From Roseicyclus sp. (lineage in GTDB: Bacteria; Pseudomonadota; Alphaproteobacteria; Rhodobacterales; Rhodobacteraceae), in NCBI GenBank assembly GCA_018401385.1, contig JAGYKZ010000014.1, forward strand, positions 1 to 37,494: a DNA stretch of 37,494 nt, in the 5' to 3' direction. The notes below the pieces were generated by a model. That model did not search any database, was not told the origin of the DNA, and saw only the letters and a program-made list of their open reading frames with translations. The number at the start of each line of letters is the position of its first letter. Position 1 is the stretch's first letter. Position numbers and translations under genes: made by a program. Below, in pieces: positions 9,246 through 18,809 of the stretch.

Positions 9246-10109
9246 ATGTCGGAAAATGCGCCGTATACCCCACCAAAGGTGTGGGTTTGGGACAAGGAAA
9301 ACGGTGGCAAATGGGCGGGGCTGAACCGCCCCATTGCAGGGCCCACCCATGACAAGGATTTACCTCGGGGGGATCATCCATTTCAGCTGTATTCACTGGC
9401 CACACCCAATGGGGTGAAGGTCACGGTGATGTTCGAGGAATTGCTGGCCGCGGGCCATGCGGCAGAATATGATGCGTGGCTGATCCGTATCGGAGATGGG
9501 GATCAGTTCGGGTCTGGCTTTACGAATGTAAACCCCAACTCAAAAATTCCCGCGCTGATGGATTATTCAGGTGAAACCCCTGTGAGGGTGTTTGAGTCAG
9601 GCGCGATCTTGCTGCATTTGGCAGAAAAATTTGGCGCTTTCTTGGGCCGTCCTGAGGATCGTCCAGCACTGCTGTCTTGGCTGATGTGGCAGATGGGCAG
9701 TGCGCCTTATTTGGGGGGTGGTTTTGGGCATTTCTATGCCTATGCGCCCTTTGCACAGGAATACCCGATCAACCGTTTCGCGATGGAGGTGAAGCGCCAG
9801 TTGGACGTGTTGGATCGTCATTTGGCGGGGCGCGATTGGATGCTGGGCGATGCGATGAGCATCGCTGATATTGCCATTGCCCCATGGTATGGCCGTCTTG
9901 TGCGTGGCGAGGCTTATGATGCGGGGGCGTTTCTCTCTGTTCATGAATATAAAAACGTCGTCGCTTGGGCCGAGCGGTTCTATGCCCGCCCTGCTGTGCA
10001 GCGCGGCGCAATGGTCAACCGCACCTATGGCCCGCCTGAGGGGCAATTGCACGAACGCCATTCTGCCGATGATTTTCTGACCCGTACGCAGGACAAACTG
10101 GGCGGTTGA
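9246..10109 (+). CDS. yghU: YghU-type glutathione S-transferase / disulfide-bond oxidoreductase
   Basis: This is a 287-residue cytoplasmic enzyme of the Nu-class GST group, which in Escherichia coli uses glutathione to reduce disulfides. The N-terminal extension (YTPPKVWVWDKENGGKWAGLNRPIAGPTH) is typical of YghU. The thioredoxin-like domain follows with YSLATPNGVKV and the glutathione-binding turn NSKIPAL, then FESGAILLHLAEKFG. The helical domain contains GGGFGHFYAYAP and ADIAIAPWYG. The start ATG is preceded by GAGGG. The frame is intact. It follows the synthetase fusion by 78 bases and appears to be transcribed on its own. Confidence 0.92.
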   Translation: MSENAPYTPPKVWVWDKENGGKWAGLNRPIAGPTHDKDLPRGDHPFQLYSLATPNGVKVTVMFEELLAAGHAAEYDAWLIRIGDGDQFGSGFTNVNPNSKIPALMDYSGETPVRVFESGAILLHLAEKFGAFLGRPEDRPALLSWLMWQMGSAPYLGGGFGHFYAYAPFAQEYPINRFAMEVKRQLDVLDRHLAGRDWMLGDAMSIADIAIAPWYGRLVRGEAYDAGAFLSVHEYKNVVAWAERFYARPAVQRGAMVNRTYGPPEGQLHERHSADDFLTRTQDKLGG

Positions 10110-10871
10110 TTAGCCTGTGAAATGCACCTCTGCCGCGCCCGCCTGCATCACAGTTTGGGCGCGGTCAAAACGCAAGTAAGCCAGCGCTTGATCCCCCACA
10201 ATGCTGTGAAGCCGCCCTGCCTCACGCCCGTCTGCGGTGATGGTTGTGCCTTCCTCTGCTGCGCCGCTGACCGTGACCCGTGCCAGACCTTTGCGCAATT
10301 CGGTCTTATGTTTCATCCGCGCCGTCACTTCTTGCCCGACATAGCAGCCCTTTTGGAAATCCACGCCATTAAGGCGCTCAAACTCAAGCTCAAGGATATA
10401 GCTGTCATTGGGGGTCAATTCGGCCCCATGTTCGGGGATCACATGGGCGATCCGGGTGGCCTTCCAGCTTTCGGCGTCCCATAGGTTGGACACTCCCGAT
10501 TGGCCATAGGCCCGCCAACCAAGCGCTGCGTGGCGCGGGTCAGGATAGGCGCCCTCAGGTTGCGCGCTATGCCCCACAGCAACGGATATATCCGATAGGG
10601 AAAGCGCAACATCGGCTCGCAGCTTAAACATCGACAAACGCTGCATCAGCGGTGCTGCCAAATTGCCATCCACATCCAGCAGCACATCATCCCCTCGGCT
10701 CAGCATAAAAAAATCGGCCAAATATTTGCCCTGCGGGCTGAGGATGGCACTGTACCGCAGCCCTTCTGTCATCTCAGGCAGGGCATTGGTCGTCAGGCCC
10801 TGCAAGAATTTCTCGCGATCTGATCCTGATACCTCAATGATTTTGCGGTTTTGCGGCTGCGCGTTGCTCAT
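10110..10871 (-). CDS. ygfZ: YgfZ/GcvT-like folate-binding Fe-S cluster maintenance protein
   Basis: YgfZ binds tetrahydrofolate and helps to maintain iron-sulfur proteins such as MiaB. The 253-residue product has the defining K-G-C-Y-x-G-Q-E motif (FQKGCYVGQEVTARM) near residue 178 with the conserved Cys, plus an N-terminal GcvT-like part (FLQGLTTNAL, LSPQGKYLADFFML) and a small C-terminal barrel (GREAGRLHSI). The gene is convergent with the GST, whose stop abuts it, and divergent from the aminotransferase at 11008. The frame is intact. Confidence 0.9.
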   Translation of the reverse strand: MSNAQPQNRKIIEVSGSDREKFLQGLTTNALPEMTEGLRYSAILSPQGKYLADFFMLSRGDDVLLDVDGNLAAPLMQRLSMFKLRADVALSLSDISVAVGHSAQPEGAYPDPRHAALGWRAYGQSGVSNLWDAESWKATRIAHVIPEHGAELTPNDSYILELEFERLNGVDFQKGCYVGQEVTARMKHKTELRKGLARVTVSGAAEEGTTITADGREAGRLHSIVGDQALAYLRFDRAQTVMQAGAAEVHFTG

Positions 10872-10939
10872 GGCCCTTTTCCCCTTGTCCTGACCCGAAG
10901 CTAATCATTCCTGCGCTCTTGCCAAGGCTGTCAGAGTAA

Positions 10940-10992
10940 TTGAAATTGCATCCAGACGCAAAAGCCTGTGCCTTGCTTTTTGCAAATTTCAA
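10940..10992. promoter_or_regulatory. Imperfect inverted repeat in the ygfZ/aminotransferase divergent gap
   Basis: TTGAAATTGCA at 10940-10950 is answered by TGCAAATTTCAA at 10981-10992, with one extra base in the right arm. It lies directly before the AAAGGGAC ribosome binding site of the gene at 11008. It could be an operator or an RNA hairpin; the sequence alone does not decide. Confidence 0.35.
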
Positions 10993-11007
10993 CAAAGGGA
11001 CAAATTC

Positions 11008-12210
11008 ATGAGCCTTGCAAACGGTCGTCACTATCTTGCCATCCCTGGTCCTTCGGTCATGCCTGATCGGGTGCTTCAGGCCATGCACCGTCCCGCGCCG
11101 AATATTTACACGGGCGAATTGGTGGACATGGTGCATGGGCTGATCCCCGACCTCAAAGCCGTTGGCCGTGCGCAACGCGCCAATGTGGCGATTTATATCG
11201 CGAACGGGCATGGGGTCTGGGAGGCGGCCCTGTGCAACACGCTGTCGCGCGGGGATAAGATTTTGGTGCTTGGCACGGGGCGGTTCTGCCTTGGCTGGGG
11301 GGAGTTTGCCGCCGCACTTGGGATTGAGTGCCAGATAATAGATTTCGGCGCGCAATCCGACATTGATATGGCCCGTGTTGCTGAGGCATTGGCAGCCGAT
11401 AAGGCCCATGAGATTAGAGCGGTTCTTGCGGTGCAGGTGGATACTTCCAGCAGTGTGCGCAACGATATTTTGGCCTTGCGCCAGACCTTGGATGCGGCGG
11501 GACATCCCGCACTTTTGTTCTCGGACAATATCGCGTGTCTTGCCTGTGACGCGTTTGAATTTGACGCATGGGGCGTGGATGTCATGGTCACTGGCAGCCA
11601 AAAGGGGTTGATGACCCCGCCCGGAATTGGGTTTGTGTATTTTTCGGAAAAAGCGGACCAAGCACGCGAGCGGGCCAATTGCGTGACGCCTTACTGGGAT
11701 TGGCGGCCGCGTGTGAACCCGACCGAGTTTTACAAATATTTCAACGGCACCGCGCCTACCCACCACCTTTACGGTTTGCGCGTGGCTTTGGATATGATCC
11801 TGCATGAAGAAGGGTTAGAGGGGGTTTGGGCGCGCCATGCGACCTTAGCCCGTGCCGTCTGGGCAGCGTTGGATCGTTGGGGGGCGCATGGCCCCGTTGC
11901 GGCCAATATTGCCGATCCTGCGAAACGCTCTCATGCCGTGACCACAGTGGATATGGGCACGGGAAATGGTGCGAAGATGCGCGATTGGATGACCGCTACG
12001 GCAGGTGTTACGCTTGGTATCCCCTTGCAGGGTTTGCGCGCTGATCACGCGCATGGGGCGGATTTCTTCCGCATTGGCCACATGGGCCATGTGAATGCGC
12101 ATATGGTGTTGGGGCTTTTGGGAAGTTTGCAGGCGGGGATGAAAGCCATGCAAATTCCGCATGATCCAACAGGGCTAGAGGCCGCGATTGAGGTGATAGC
12201 TGAGGGCTAG
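11008..12210 (+). CDS. Class V aminotransferase, serine-glyoxylate / alanine-glyoxylate type
   Basis: This PLP enzyme probably moves an amino group from serine or alanine to glyoxylate, linking C2 metabolism with glycine and serine. The 400-residue chain starts with IPGPSVMPDRVLQAM. It contains NGHGVWEAAL (cofactor phosphate region), VQVDTSSSVRNDI, and the PLP lysine in VTGSQKGLMTPPG near residue 200, followed by YWDWRPRVNP and THHLYGLRVALDM. These features fit the SgaA/AGT group. AAAGGGAC precedes the ATG. The substrate is inferred from the family only. The gene is convergent with the DUF305 gene, six bases apart. Confidence 0.85.
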   Translation: MSLANGRHYLAIPGPSVMPDRVLQAMHRPAPNIYTGELVDMVHGLIPDLKAVGRAQRANVAIYIANGHGVWEAALCNTLSRGDKILVLGTGRFCLGWGEFAAALGIECQIIDFGAQSDIDMARVAEALAADKAHEIRAVLAVQVDTSSSVRNDILALRQTLDAAGHPALLFSDNIACLACDAFEFDAWGVDVMVTGSQKGLMTPPGIGFVYFSEKADQARERANCVTPYWDWRPRVNPTEFYKYFNGTAPTHHLYGLRVALDMILHEEGLEGVWARHATLARAVWAALDRWGAHGPVAANIADPAKRSHAVTTVDMGTGNGAKMRDWMTATAGVTLGIPLQGLRADHAHGADFFRIGHMGHVNAHMVLGLLGSLQAGMKAMQIPHDPTGLEAAIEVIAEG

Positions 12211-12216
12211 GGCGGA

Positions 12217-12615
12217 TCAGAACCCGTTCTTCGCCAGCCAATCGCGCATCCACGCGATTTCGGTTTCCTGCGCGGCGATGATCTGTTGGGCAAGTTCCTG
12301 CACCTCGGCATCAGTGCCATGCTCCAGGACCACTTGGGCCATGGCGACCGCCCCTTCGTGATGGGGAATCATGCCGCGGATGAAATCGGCATCGGCATTT
12401 CCGCTATAGGCAATGTCCATATCGGCATGCATCGCGTCATTGACCGCGCGAAACGCATCCTCGGCCGGGCCGGTGGAGGCTGTGGGCATGGCACCATGGC
12501 CTGCATGGGCGTCATGCCCGCCATGTTGTGAATGATCCATCTGGGCCATTCCGATCCCAGCGGCGATGGTGATCAATGCGGCGGCAGCGGGCCAAGCTTT
12601 TACGGTGCGATTCAT
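12217..12615 (-). CDS. DUF305 family exported histidine-rich protein
   Basis: This is a 132-residue exported protein. Residues 1-25 form a signal peptide ([20 protein letters not shown], cleavage near GMAQ). A His/Met-rich stretch follows ([16 protein letters not shown]), and then the DUF305 helical domain with the signature [17 protein letters not shown]. The paired His and Met residues suggest binding of copper or another metal in the periplasm, as reported for some DUF305 proteins. Its ATG overlaps the stop of the upstream aminotransferase by four bases (ATGA) and its AGGAGA site lies inside that gene, so the two are probably co-translated. Confidence 0.85.
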   Translation of the reverse strand: MNRTVKAWPAAAALITIAAGIGMAQMDHSQHGGHDAHAGHGAMPTASTGPAEDAFRAVNDAMHADMDIAYSGNADADFIRGMIPHHEGAVAMAQVVLEHGTDAEVQELAQQIIAAQETEIAWMRDWLAKNGF

Positions 12616-13787
12616 TGTTTAGTTCTCCTGTTTTGCAAGCCATGCCCGCTTCCAGCAACAGGAAGGCAATTCACAGAAGCCGTGGTAGCCTCGGCAATGC
12701 GGCGGAGCAAGGCGGCAAAGAAAGACCTGGGGTCGGCAGGCGTGCCAGCCCGAAAGCCTGGATGCAGCGATCTTGCGGTGGGGTAAAGGGCATGCGCATG
12801 AATGCCGCGCTCGACCAGCCCCGCCAGCACCGCGCGCGCATAGGCCCCATCCCGCCCACAATCCACCGCCACGAAATTCGTGGCCGAAGGCACAGGCTGT
12901 AACCCATTTGCCATGGCAATGCGCGCAATCTCAGCGCGGGCTTGGGTGATGTTCTGCACGGTTGTGATAAGATGGTCTTGGTCCTCTAGCGCCGCCAAAG
13001 CGCCCGCTTGCGCGATGCGACCCATCCCGAAATGGTTGCGGATCTTGTCAAAGGCGCGGATCAGATCGGGATGGCCGATGCCGTAGCCCACGCGAAGCCC
13101 CGCAAGGCCATAGGCCTTGGAAAAGGTGCGCATTCGGATCACGCGTGGATGGGTGACATCCATGGCGGGGATCGCATCCTTGGGCGCTGTGTCGGCATAG
13201 GCCTCGTCCAAGATCAACACCGTCTTCTCGGGCAGCGCTGCGATGAGCTGTTCAATCACCTCTGCCTTGTGCCATGTGCCCATCGGGTTATCAGGATTGG
13301 CGAGGTAGAGCAGCTTGGCCCCTGTTTTATCAGCCGCATTCAGCAACCCCTCTGGGTCTTCGTGATCGTCTTTATAGGGAACTGCCGTTACCTGCCCGCC
13401 AAATCCAGTGACATGATAAAGGAAGGTCGGGTATGCCCCAAGCGAGGTGACAACGGCATCCCCCTCGGCCACCAAAAGCCGCACCAGATAGCCCAACAGC
13501 CCATCAATCCCTTCGCCCACCACGATATTCTCGGGCGCGACCGCATGATGGGTCGCAAGCGCGTGGCGCAGCGCGTGGATTTCTGGGTCGCCATACATCC
13601 ACACTTCGCGCGCGGCGCCTTTGATCGCGGCGATTGCATGAGGGGATGGGCCAAAGACGCTTTCATTGGCCCCAAGCCGTGCGGCGAAGGTGAACCCTAG
13701 CGCGCGCTCCTGTGCTTCGGGACCGACAAACGGAACCTTCGCAGGCAGGCTCTCAATCAGCGGAGTGTAGCGCGGATAAGTCATCAT
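12612..13787 (-). CDS. HisC-like class I/II aminotransferase, with a garbled segment near the C-terminus
   Basis: This PLP aminotransferase resembles histidinol-phosphate aminotransferase; the substrate is not certain. The chosen ATG ([15 protein letters not shown]) starts where family similarity starts, although the frame is open far upstream. Family marks are [28 protein letters not shown], the PLP lysine in [18 protein letters not shown], and [11 protein letters not shown]. Between about 12765 and 12812 the encoded [15 protein letters not shown] does not fit the family, whereas the next frame reads [15 protein letters not shown], the expected FxRxP...RCIR block. Two compensating indels therefore scramble about 15 residues, including the conserved Arg that binds the substrate carboxylate. 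The last 20 residues may also be out of frame. The gene overlaps the DUF305 start. Confidence 0.83.
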   Translation of the reverse strand: MMTYPRYTPLIESLPAKVPFVGPEAQERALGFTFAARLGANESVFGPSPHAIAAIKGAAREVWMYGDPEIHALRHALATHHAVAPENIVVGEGIDGLLGYLVRLLVAEGDAVVTSLGAYPTFLYHVTGFGGQVTAVPYKDDHEDPEGLLNAADKTGAKLLYLANPDNPMGTWHKAEVIEQLIAALPEKTVLILDEAYADTAPKDAIPAMDVTHPRVIRMRTFSKAYGLAGLRVGYGIGHPDLIRAFDKIRNHFGMGRIAQAGALAALEDQDHLITTVQNITQARAEIARIAMANGLQPVPSATNFVAVDCGRDGAYARAVLAGLVERGIHAHALYPTARSLHPGFRAGTPADPRSFFAALLRRIAEATTASVNCLPVAGSGHGLQNRRTKQ

Positions 13788-13985
13788 ATGGCCCTCGCCT
13801 GTGGCCGCATCGGCCCGAGATGATTTTGCTCTTTTGCGCTTGTTCCAAAAATCCCCTCGCCTCGCAAGCGCGATATCGCCTGTGCAAAGCCGTGACCACC
13901 TCGCGGATTTGGCAAGGTGGTGACAGCGGCCGCAATCGGCGTTAAGGGAGTGCCAATCCTTCTGCCCCTCAGAAAGCCAAGTGTC

Positions 13986-14672
13986 ATGCCCTTTGATCGT
14001 TCCATTAAAATCGCCCCTTCGATCCTTTCCGCAGATTTTGCTGATTTTGGTCGCGAGATCCGCGCAATCGAATCCCAAGGTGCCGATTGGGTGCATATTG
14101 ATGTGATGGATGGTCACTTCGTGCCGAATCTGACCTTTGGTCCACCAGCAGTGAAGGCGTTTCGGCCTCATGTGAAAACGGTGATGGATGTGCATTTGAT
14201 GATCACGCCAGTTGATCCCTATATCGAGGCCTATGCCGATGCAGGTGCGGATATTTTGACTGCCCATATCGAAGCGGGGCCCCATATCCACCGAACGGTG
14301 CAAGCCATTCGCGGGGCGGGGATGAAAGCGGGTGTTGCGCTCAACCCCGCAACACCGGCCGAGAGCATCGCTCATCTTTTGGAGCTCTGCGATTTGGTAT
14401 GCGTGATGACGGTGAATCCTGGTTTCGGCGGGCAAAAATTTATTGACCTTACCGATAAGATCGCGCGCCTGCGCACCATGATCGGTGATCGTCCGATTCA
14501 TATCGAGATTGACGGTGGTGTGGACCAAAAAACTGCCCCACTGGGGGCCGCCGCAGGCGCAGATGTTCTCGTTGCAGGCTCTGCCGTGTTCAGGGGGGGC
14601 TCGGTTGAGCGCGCGGAGGTTTATGGCGCGAATATCGCAGCCATCCGTCAGGCCGCATCTGAGGCCCAATAA
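13986..14672 (+). CDS. rpe: Ribulose-phosphate 3-epimerase
   Basis: The enzyme interconverts D-ribulose 5-phosphate and D-xylulose 5-phosphate in the pentose phosphate or Calvin pathways. The 228-residue TIM barrel has all family blocks: [32 protein letters not shown] (metal His and Asp), [26 protein letters not shown] and AGSAVFRG. The start ATG is followed directly by family sequence. The gene is divergent from the aminotransferase, with a 198-base gap, and is followed by a bidirectional terminator. Confidence 0.96.
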   Translation: MPFDRSIKIAPSILSADFADFGREIRAIESQGADWVHIDVMDGHFVPNLTFGPPAVKAFRPHVKTVMDVHLMITPVDPYIEAYADAGADILTAHIEAGPHIHRTVQAIRGAGMKAGVALNPATPAESIAHLLELCDLVCVMTVNPGFGGQKFIDLTDKIARLRTMIGDRPIHIEIDGGVDQKTAPLGAAAGADVLVAGSAVFRGGSVERAEVYGANIAAIRQAASEAQ

Positions 14673-14700
14673 AAAGGCGCGCAAAAAGCGCGCCCTTTTT
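14671..14700. terminator. Bidirectional Rho-independent terminator between rpe and ccr
   Basis: A run of A, GGCGCGC, an AAAAA loop, GCGCGCC and a run of T form a symmetric hairpin. Both strands end in a T-run, so it serves rpe (rightward) and ccr (leftward), whose stop codons flank it. Confidence 0.9.
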
Positions 14701-14718
14701 ACAGCTTTGCCTTCGGAT

Positions 14719-16013
14719 TCAGGCGCGGTTTGGGCCAGCCTCCAACACATCGTCCAAGGTGCGCAAGCCTGTGCGTGGCGCTTGAACAAGCACAGCCATA
14801 TTGCCTGGCTTATGCTCGTTGCGCATCATTTTCACATGGGCCAGCGGCAGATCTTCCCATGGAAAGACCTCTGACATACAGGGATCAAGACGGCGATCAA
14901 GCATCAGTTTATTGGCCGCGGCCGCTTGTTTCAGATGGGCAAAGTGACTGCCTTGAAGACGTTTTGGTGGCTCCACATATGGCGCACGTCAAAGGTGCAG
15001 TTGTAGCCGCTTGTGCCTGCGCAGATCACAACCATGCCGCCACGCTTGACCACGAAGGTGGAGACGGGGAAAGTCGCCTCACCTGGGTGCTCAAAACCAT
15101 GTCGACATTCACGCCTTTTCCTGTGATGTCCCAGATTGCTTTGCCAAAGCGGCGCACTTCGGCGAACCATTCGGCATATTCATCAGTGCCTACTTCGGGA
15201 AGAGCGGCCCCAGCAGTTGAAATCCTTCCGATTGATCACGCCCTTTGCACCAAGGTCCATGACAAATTGGCGCTTGTCCTCTTCGGAGATAACCCCGATG
15301 GCATTCGCCCCTGCGGTGTTAATCAACTGAATTGCAAAAGACCCAAGACCGCCAGACGCGCCCCAGACCAGAACGTTCTGGCCAGGTTTGAGGTCATGGG
15401 GTTCATGGCCAAACAGCATCCGATAGGCGGTGGCCAGCGTCAAAGTATAGCAGGCGCTTTCTTCCCATGTGAGGTGCTTGGGGCGCGGCATAAGCTGCTG
15501 AGATTGGACACGGGTAAATTGTGCAAATGATCCATCTGCGGTTTCATAGCCCCAAATGCGCTGAGAGGGCGACAGCATCGGGTCGCCGCCATTACATTCC
15601 TCATCATCTCCATTGTCTTGGTTGCAATGCACCACGACCTCATCACCGACTTTCCAGCGTGTGACCTTGTCGCCAACGGCCCAAACGATGCCAGCTGCAT
15701 CTGATCCGATGATTGCGTAGGGGGCTTTGTGTTGATTGAACACGGAAGCGGGTTTGCCCAAACAGGCCCAGACCCCGTTATAGTTTACGCCCGCCGCCAT
15801 CACCAGAACCAGAACCTCGTTGCTGTCTATGGTGGGTGTGTCGATCACCTCAAGCTCAAGCGCCTTATCGGGTGTTCCGTGACGCTCTTGACGCAGAACC
15901 CAAGCGTGCATTGAGGGCGGAACAAATCCCAAAGGGGGCATTTCGCCCATATCATAGAGGTCTTTCTCTGGCGCCTCGTAAGAGGTGGGCGTCTCGTTGA
16001 TGTCCAATGCCAT
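14719..16013 (-). pseudogene. ccr: Crotonyl-CoA carboxylase/reductase, frameshifted
   Basis: Ccr reductively carboxylates crotonyl-CoA to (2S)-ethylmalonyl-CoA with NADPH and CO2, the key step of the ethylmalonyl-CoA pathway. Conserved sequence covers the whole enzyme: MALDINETPTSYEAPEKDLY at the start, VMAAGVNYNGVWA, HCNQDNGDDEECNGGDP, QRIWGYE, the nucleotide-binding loop [52 protein letters not shown] and the C-terminal MAVLVQAPRTGL. The frame breaks near 15195, at 15093-15096 (a run of four A where five restores the frame) and at 14962-14965 (a run of four T where five restores it). The homopolymer sites suggest sequencing error in an intact gene. The start at 16013 fits homologues; ATG at 16037 is possible. 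It is divergent from ecm. Confidence 0.9.
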
Positions 16014-16200
16014 AAGGGCCTCCGTTGCTTGCGCCATGTGTGGCGTGTGGTGCTGCGATGCGGAATCGCGCGTTTGCTTTTGCAGCATTGAATATCCAAG
16101 CCCACGCAACAATTCAAACAAAATTGCAATTATTTAGAAATAAAATGTCGCAGGGTGCAGTTTCGTCGGTGGGTATGGGTTAGGCCATTACAATCTTGGG

Positions 16201-16218
16201 TTGCGAAGCATTTCGCAA
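16201..16218. promoter_or_regulatory. Palindromic operator candidate between ccr and ecm
   Basis: TTGCGAA, then GCAT, then TTCGCAA forms a perfect 7-base inverted repeat with a 4-base centre, midway between the divergent ccr and ecm genes. The layout, two TTTGCAAA-like boxes around four bases, resembles as far as I recall the site described for short-chain acyl-CoA regulators of the ScfR/RamB family in Rhodobacterales. The regulator itself is not in this window. Confidence 0.55.
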
Positions 16219-16284
16219 GATCCTAATTTCATTTGATATAATGCGCCGCGGGTTGAGTCCCCACTCATTCTGCGCCGCAGCGAA

Positions 16285-16314
16285 TTGACAGGGACATAAA
16301 ATTTTCCATATACC
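16285..16314 (+). promoter_or_regulatory. Probable promoter of ecm
   Basis: TTGACA at 16285-16290 is followed after 18 bases by TATACC at 16309-16314 (or after 17 bases by ATATAC). The likely start of transcription is about 40 bases before the ecm ATG and about 75 bases downstream of the palindrome at 16201. Confidence 0.55.
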
Positions 16315-16359
16315 ACTGTTTGAGTAAGGATATTGCTAGACACGAATCTGGAGGGCTGA

Positions 16360-18330
16360 ATGTCCGTATCGCAAAAAGATAAGCCATGGTTGATCCGCAC
16401 CTATGCGGGGCATTCCACCGCGCAAGCCTCCAATGCTTTGTATCGCAGCAATCTGACCAAAGGGCAGACAGGTCTTTCCGTGGCTTTCGATTTGCCGACC
16501 CAAACAGGCTATGACAGCGACCATGTGCTGGCCCGTGGCGAGGTGGGTAAGGTTGGCGTGCCGGTGAGCCATTTGGGGGATATGCGGACCTTGTTCCAGG
16601 ATATCCCACTTGACCAGATGAACACCTCTATGACCATCAATGCGACCGCCCCGTGGCTTTTGGCGCTTTATATCGCGGTGGCCGAGGAGCAGGGTGCGGA
16701 TATCGCGGCCCTGCAGGGCACGGTGCAAAATGATTTGATTAAGGAATATCTGTCGCGCGGGACCTATATTTGCCCGCCCGCGCCTTCGCTGCGGATGATC
16801 GCGGATGTTGCGGAATATTGCTACACCCATGTGCCTAGATGGAATCCGATGAACGTCTGCTCCTATCATCTGCAAGAAGCGGGTGCGACACCTGAGCAGG
16901 AGTTGGCCTTTGCCCTTGCCACGGGGATTGCCGTTTTGGACGCGCTCAAACCCCGTGTCGCGGTAGAAGATTTCCCTGCCCTTTGTGGCCGCATATCATT
17001 CTTCGTGAATGCGGGCATTCGTTTCGTGACTGAGATGTGTAAAATGCGCGCCTTTGTTGATCTATGGGACGAAATCTTGGAACAGCGCTATGGCGTGGAA
17101 GATCCGAAATACCGCCGCTTTCGGTATGGGGTTCAGGTGAACTCGTTAGGCCTCACAGAGCAGCAGCCAGAGAATAACGTCTATCGTATCCTCATCGAGA
17201 TGTTGGCGGTGACCCTGTCCAAACGCGCGCGGGCACGCGCGGTGCAGTTGCCTGCGTGGAACGAGGCGTTGGGCTTGCCGCGCCCATGGGATCAGCAATG
17301 GTCGATGCGGATGCAGCAGATCATGGCGTATGAAACCGACCTTTTGGAATATGGAGATCTTTTCGATGGCAATCCTGTTGTCGATGCGAAGGTCGAGGAA
17401 TTGAAAACAGGCGCAAGGGCTGAACTGGCCAATCTCGACTCCATGGGCGGTGCGATCATGGCGATTGACTATATGAAAGCGCGTCTGGTCGAGGCGAATG
17501 CCGACCGTGTAGGCGGGATCGAGCGGGGCGAGACCACCGTTGTGGGCGTCAACCGCTTTACCCAAACCGAACCTTCGCCGCTGGTTGATGAAGAAGGTGG
17601 CATCATGGTGGTTGATCCTGCCGTTGAAGCGGATCAAATCGCGCGGCTGACCACTGGCGCAGCAGCCGTAGATGGTGGCGGAACAGGCTGGTCTTTGGCC
17701 CAGTTGCGCGTGGATGCCGCGGCGTGAGCCGCAACGTTATGCCCGGCGTCTGCCGCCGCGGCGGAGTCGCGGCGCATCGGCGAATGGGCCGAAGTGCGCG
17801 CGCGGTCCATGGCCAATATCAAAACAACAGGTGTGTCGAAATCCGCTTCAGCCGATCTGGGGCGTTCGGAGGTAGATATTCGCGCCGCAAAAGATGTGGT
17901 CACATGCTAAACGGGGTCGCCGCCCCAAAGCTTATGGTCGGCAAGCCTGGGGCCTTCGATGGACATTCCAATCAGTCGAGCAAATCGCAGCCCGCAAATG
18001 GATTTGCGGAAATTGGAGACCGCTGCAGGGGTATTCGCTTGACCGAAGAAATTGTGACGTTGCGCTTTCAAAGATCCTTCCGCGTGGATCGGCTTTGTCA
18101 CCTTGTCGGGTAGCCATGTGCCTTGGTCGAACAAAGGTTGCCGTTACAGGATGCGGGTCTTGGCCATCTGCCCGTAGTTGTAGGTATTATACCAGAAGCG
18201 GAGCTAGAAAAGCGTCTGCGCTCCATGGGCGTTAGCGCGGTTCACACCCCAGCGTTGACTTAATTAAATCGCATTATGTTTGATATTGTGGTTCTGTTGA
18301 ACCGCGGCCTGCTGCGGCCGAATGCTCACG
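16360..18330 (+). pseudogene. ecm: Ethylmalonyl-CoA mutase, B12-binding end frameshifted
   Basis: Ecm converts ethylmalonyl-CoA to methylsuccinyl-CoA using coenzyme B12. Residues 1-455 are clean and give the barrel domain: WLIRTYAGHSTAQASN, GLSVAFDLPTQTGYDSDH, MNTSMTINATAPWLLALY, QVNSLGLTEQQPENN and the closing TTVVGVNRFTQTEPSPL. An in-frame stop appears at 17725-17727, but family sequence continues in shifting frames: RNVMPAS, IGEWAEVRA, the cobalamin-binding GKPG...DGHSN, GIRLTEEIV, VVGIIPEAELE, LRSMGVSAVHTP and IMFDIV near 18290. About 650 residues are covered in total, the normal length. At least five indels lie between 17728 and 18260. The end at 18330 is approximate. Clean first two-thirds and a noisy last third suggest a local sequencing-quality problem. 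Confidence 0.88.
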
Positions 18331-18809
18331 GATCGTGGTTCCTGCATATTACAGGCAAACAGTCACCTATTTTACGCCGCAGCATAAATTCACGTTATTT
18401 CAGCGGTAATCGCTCTTTCAGAAGTTTGAAATTCCAAACGGGTTGAGGCATTATACTCCTTGCCGATCCTTCTTTCTCTTCTGCGCCCGAAAGCAGCTTT
18501 ATCGCCATAAAGGCAAACGGCAATTAAAGATTTTGATAAACGTAAAGAAAGGTCCAATGCAGCGCAAAAGCCGTTCACAGGAATTTACACGGTTTCAGCC
18601 TTAGTATGAGGTTCTGGCGGCGTAAATATGGGCAAAGGTAATCGAAATACCGCGTTAATCCGGGCAACCAGAGACGCAAAATCAGACAGTGCCGTGTCGC
18701 AAACCCCTTTGGGTGGTTGATGCGCTAGGTCGCAATCGTTGAAGGATCATTATTTGAGACTGATGATGAAACGCCGCCCGCGTTTTTCGCTGTATAAAAG
18801 ATGATGTTG
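18331..18809. other. 480-base gap with no recognisable gene
   Basis: This stretch lies between the ends of the convergent ecm and ornithine decarboxylase genes. I see no recognisable protein family, RNA or repeat in it. Short leftward frames exist (for example 18390-18578, 62 residues), and a leftward segment near 18470-18560 looks weakly coding but carries no motif. Because both flanks are full of indels, a small frameshifted gene may be hidden here. A base composition poorer in GC than the flanking genes also fits non-coding DNA. Confidence 0.4.

Noticed and set aside
7866-9350. A 494-residue leftward open frame
   Set aside because: It lies antisense to the CysRS/IleRS frame, which has clear motifs; it is a shadow caused by the high GC content.
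12612-14789. A single 725-residue leftward open frame
   Set aside because: Only the part from 13787 matches an aminotransferase; the rest is antisense to rpe and has no family character.
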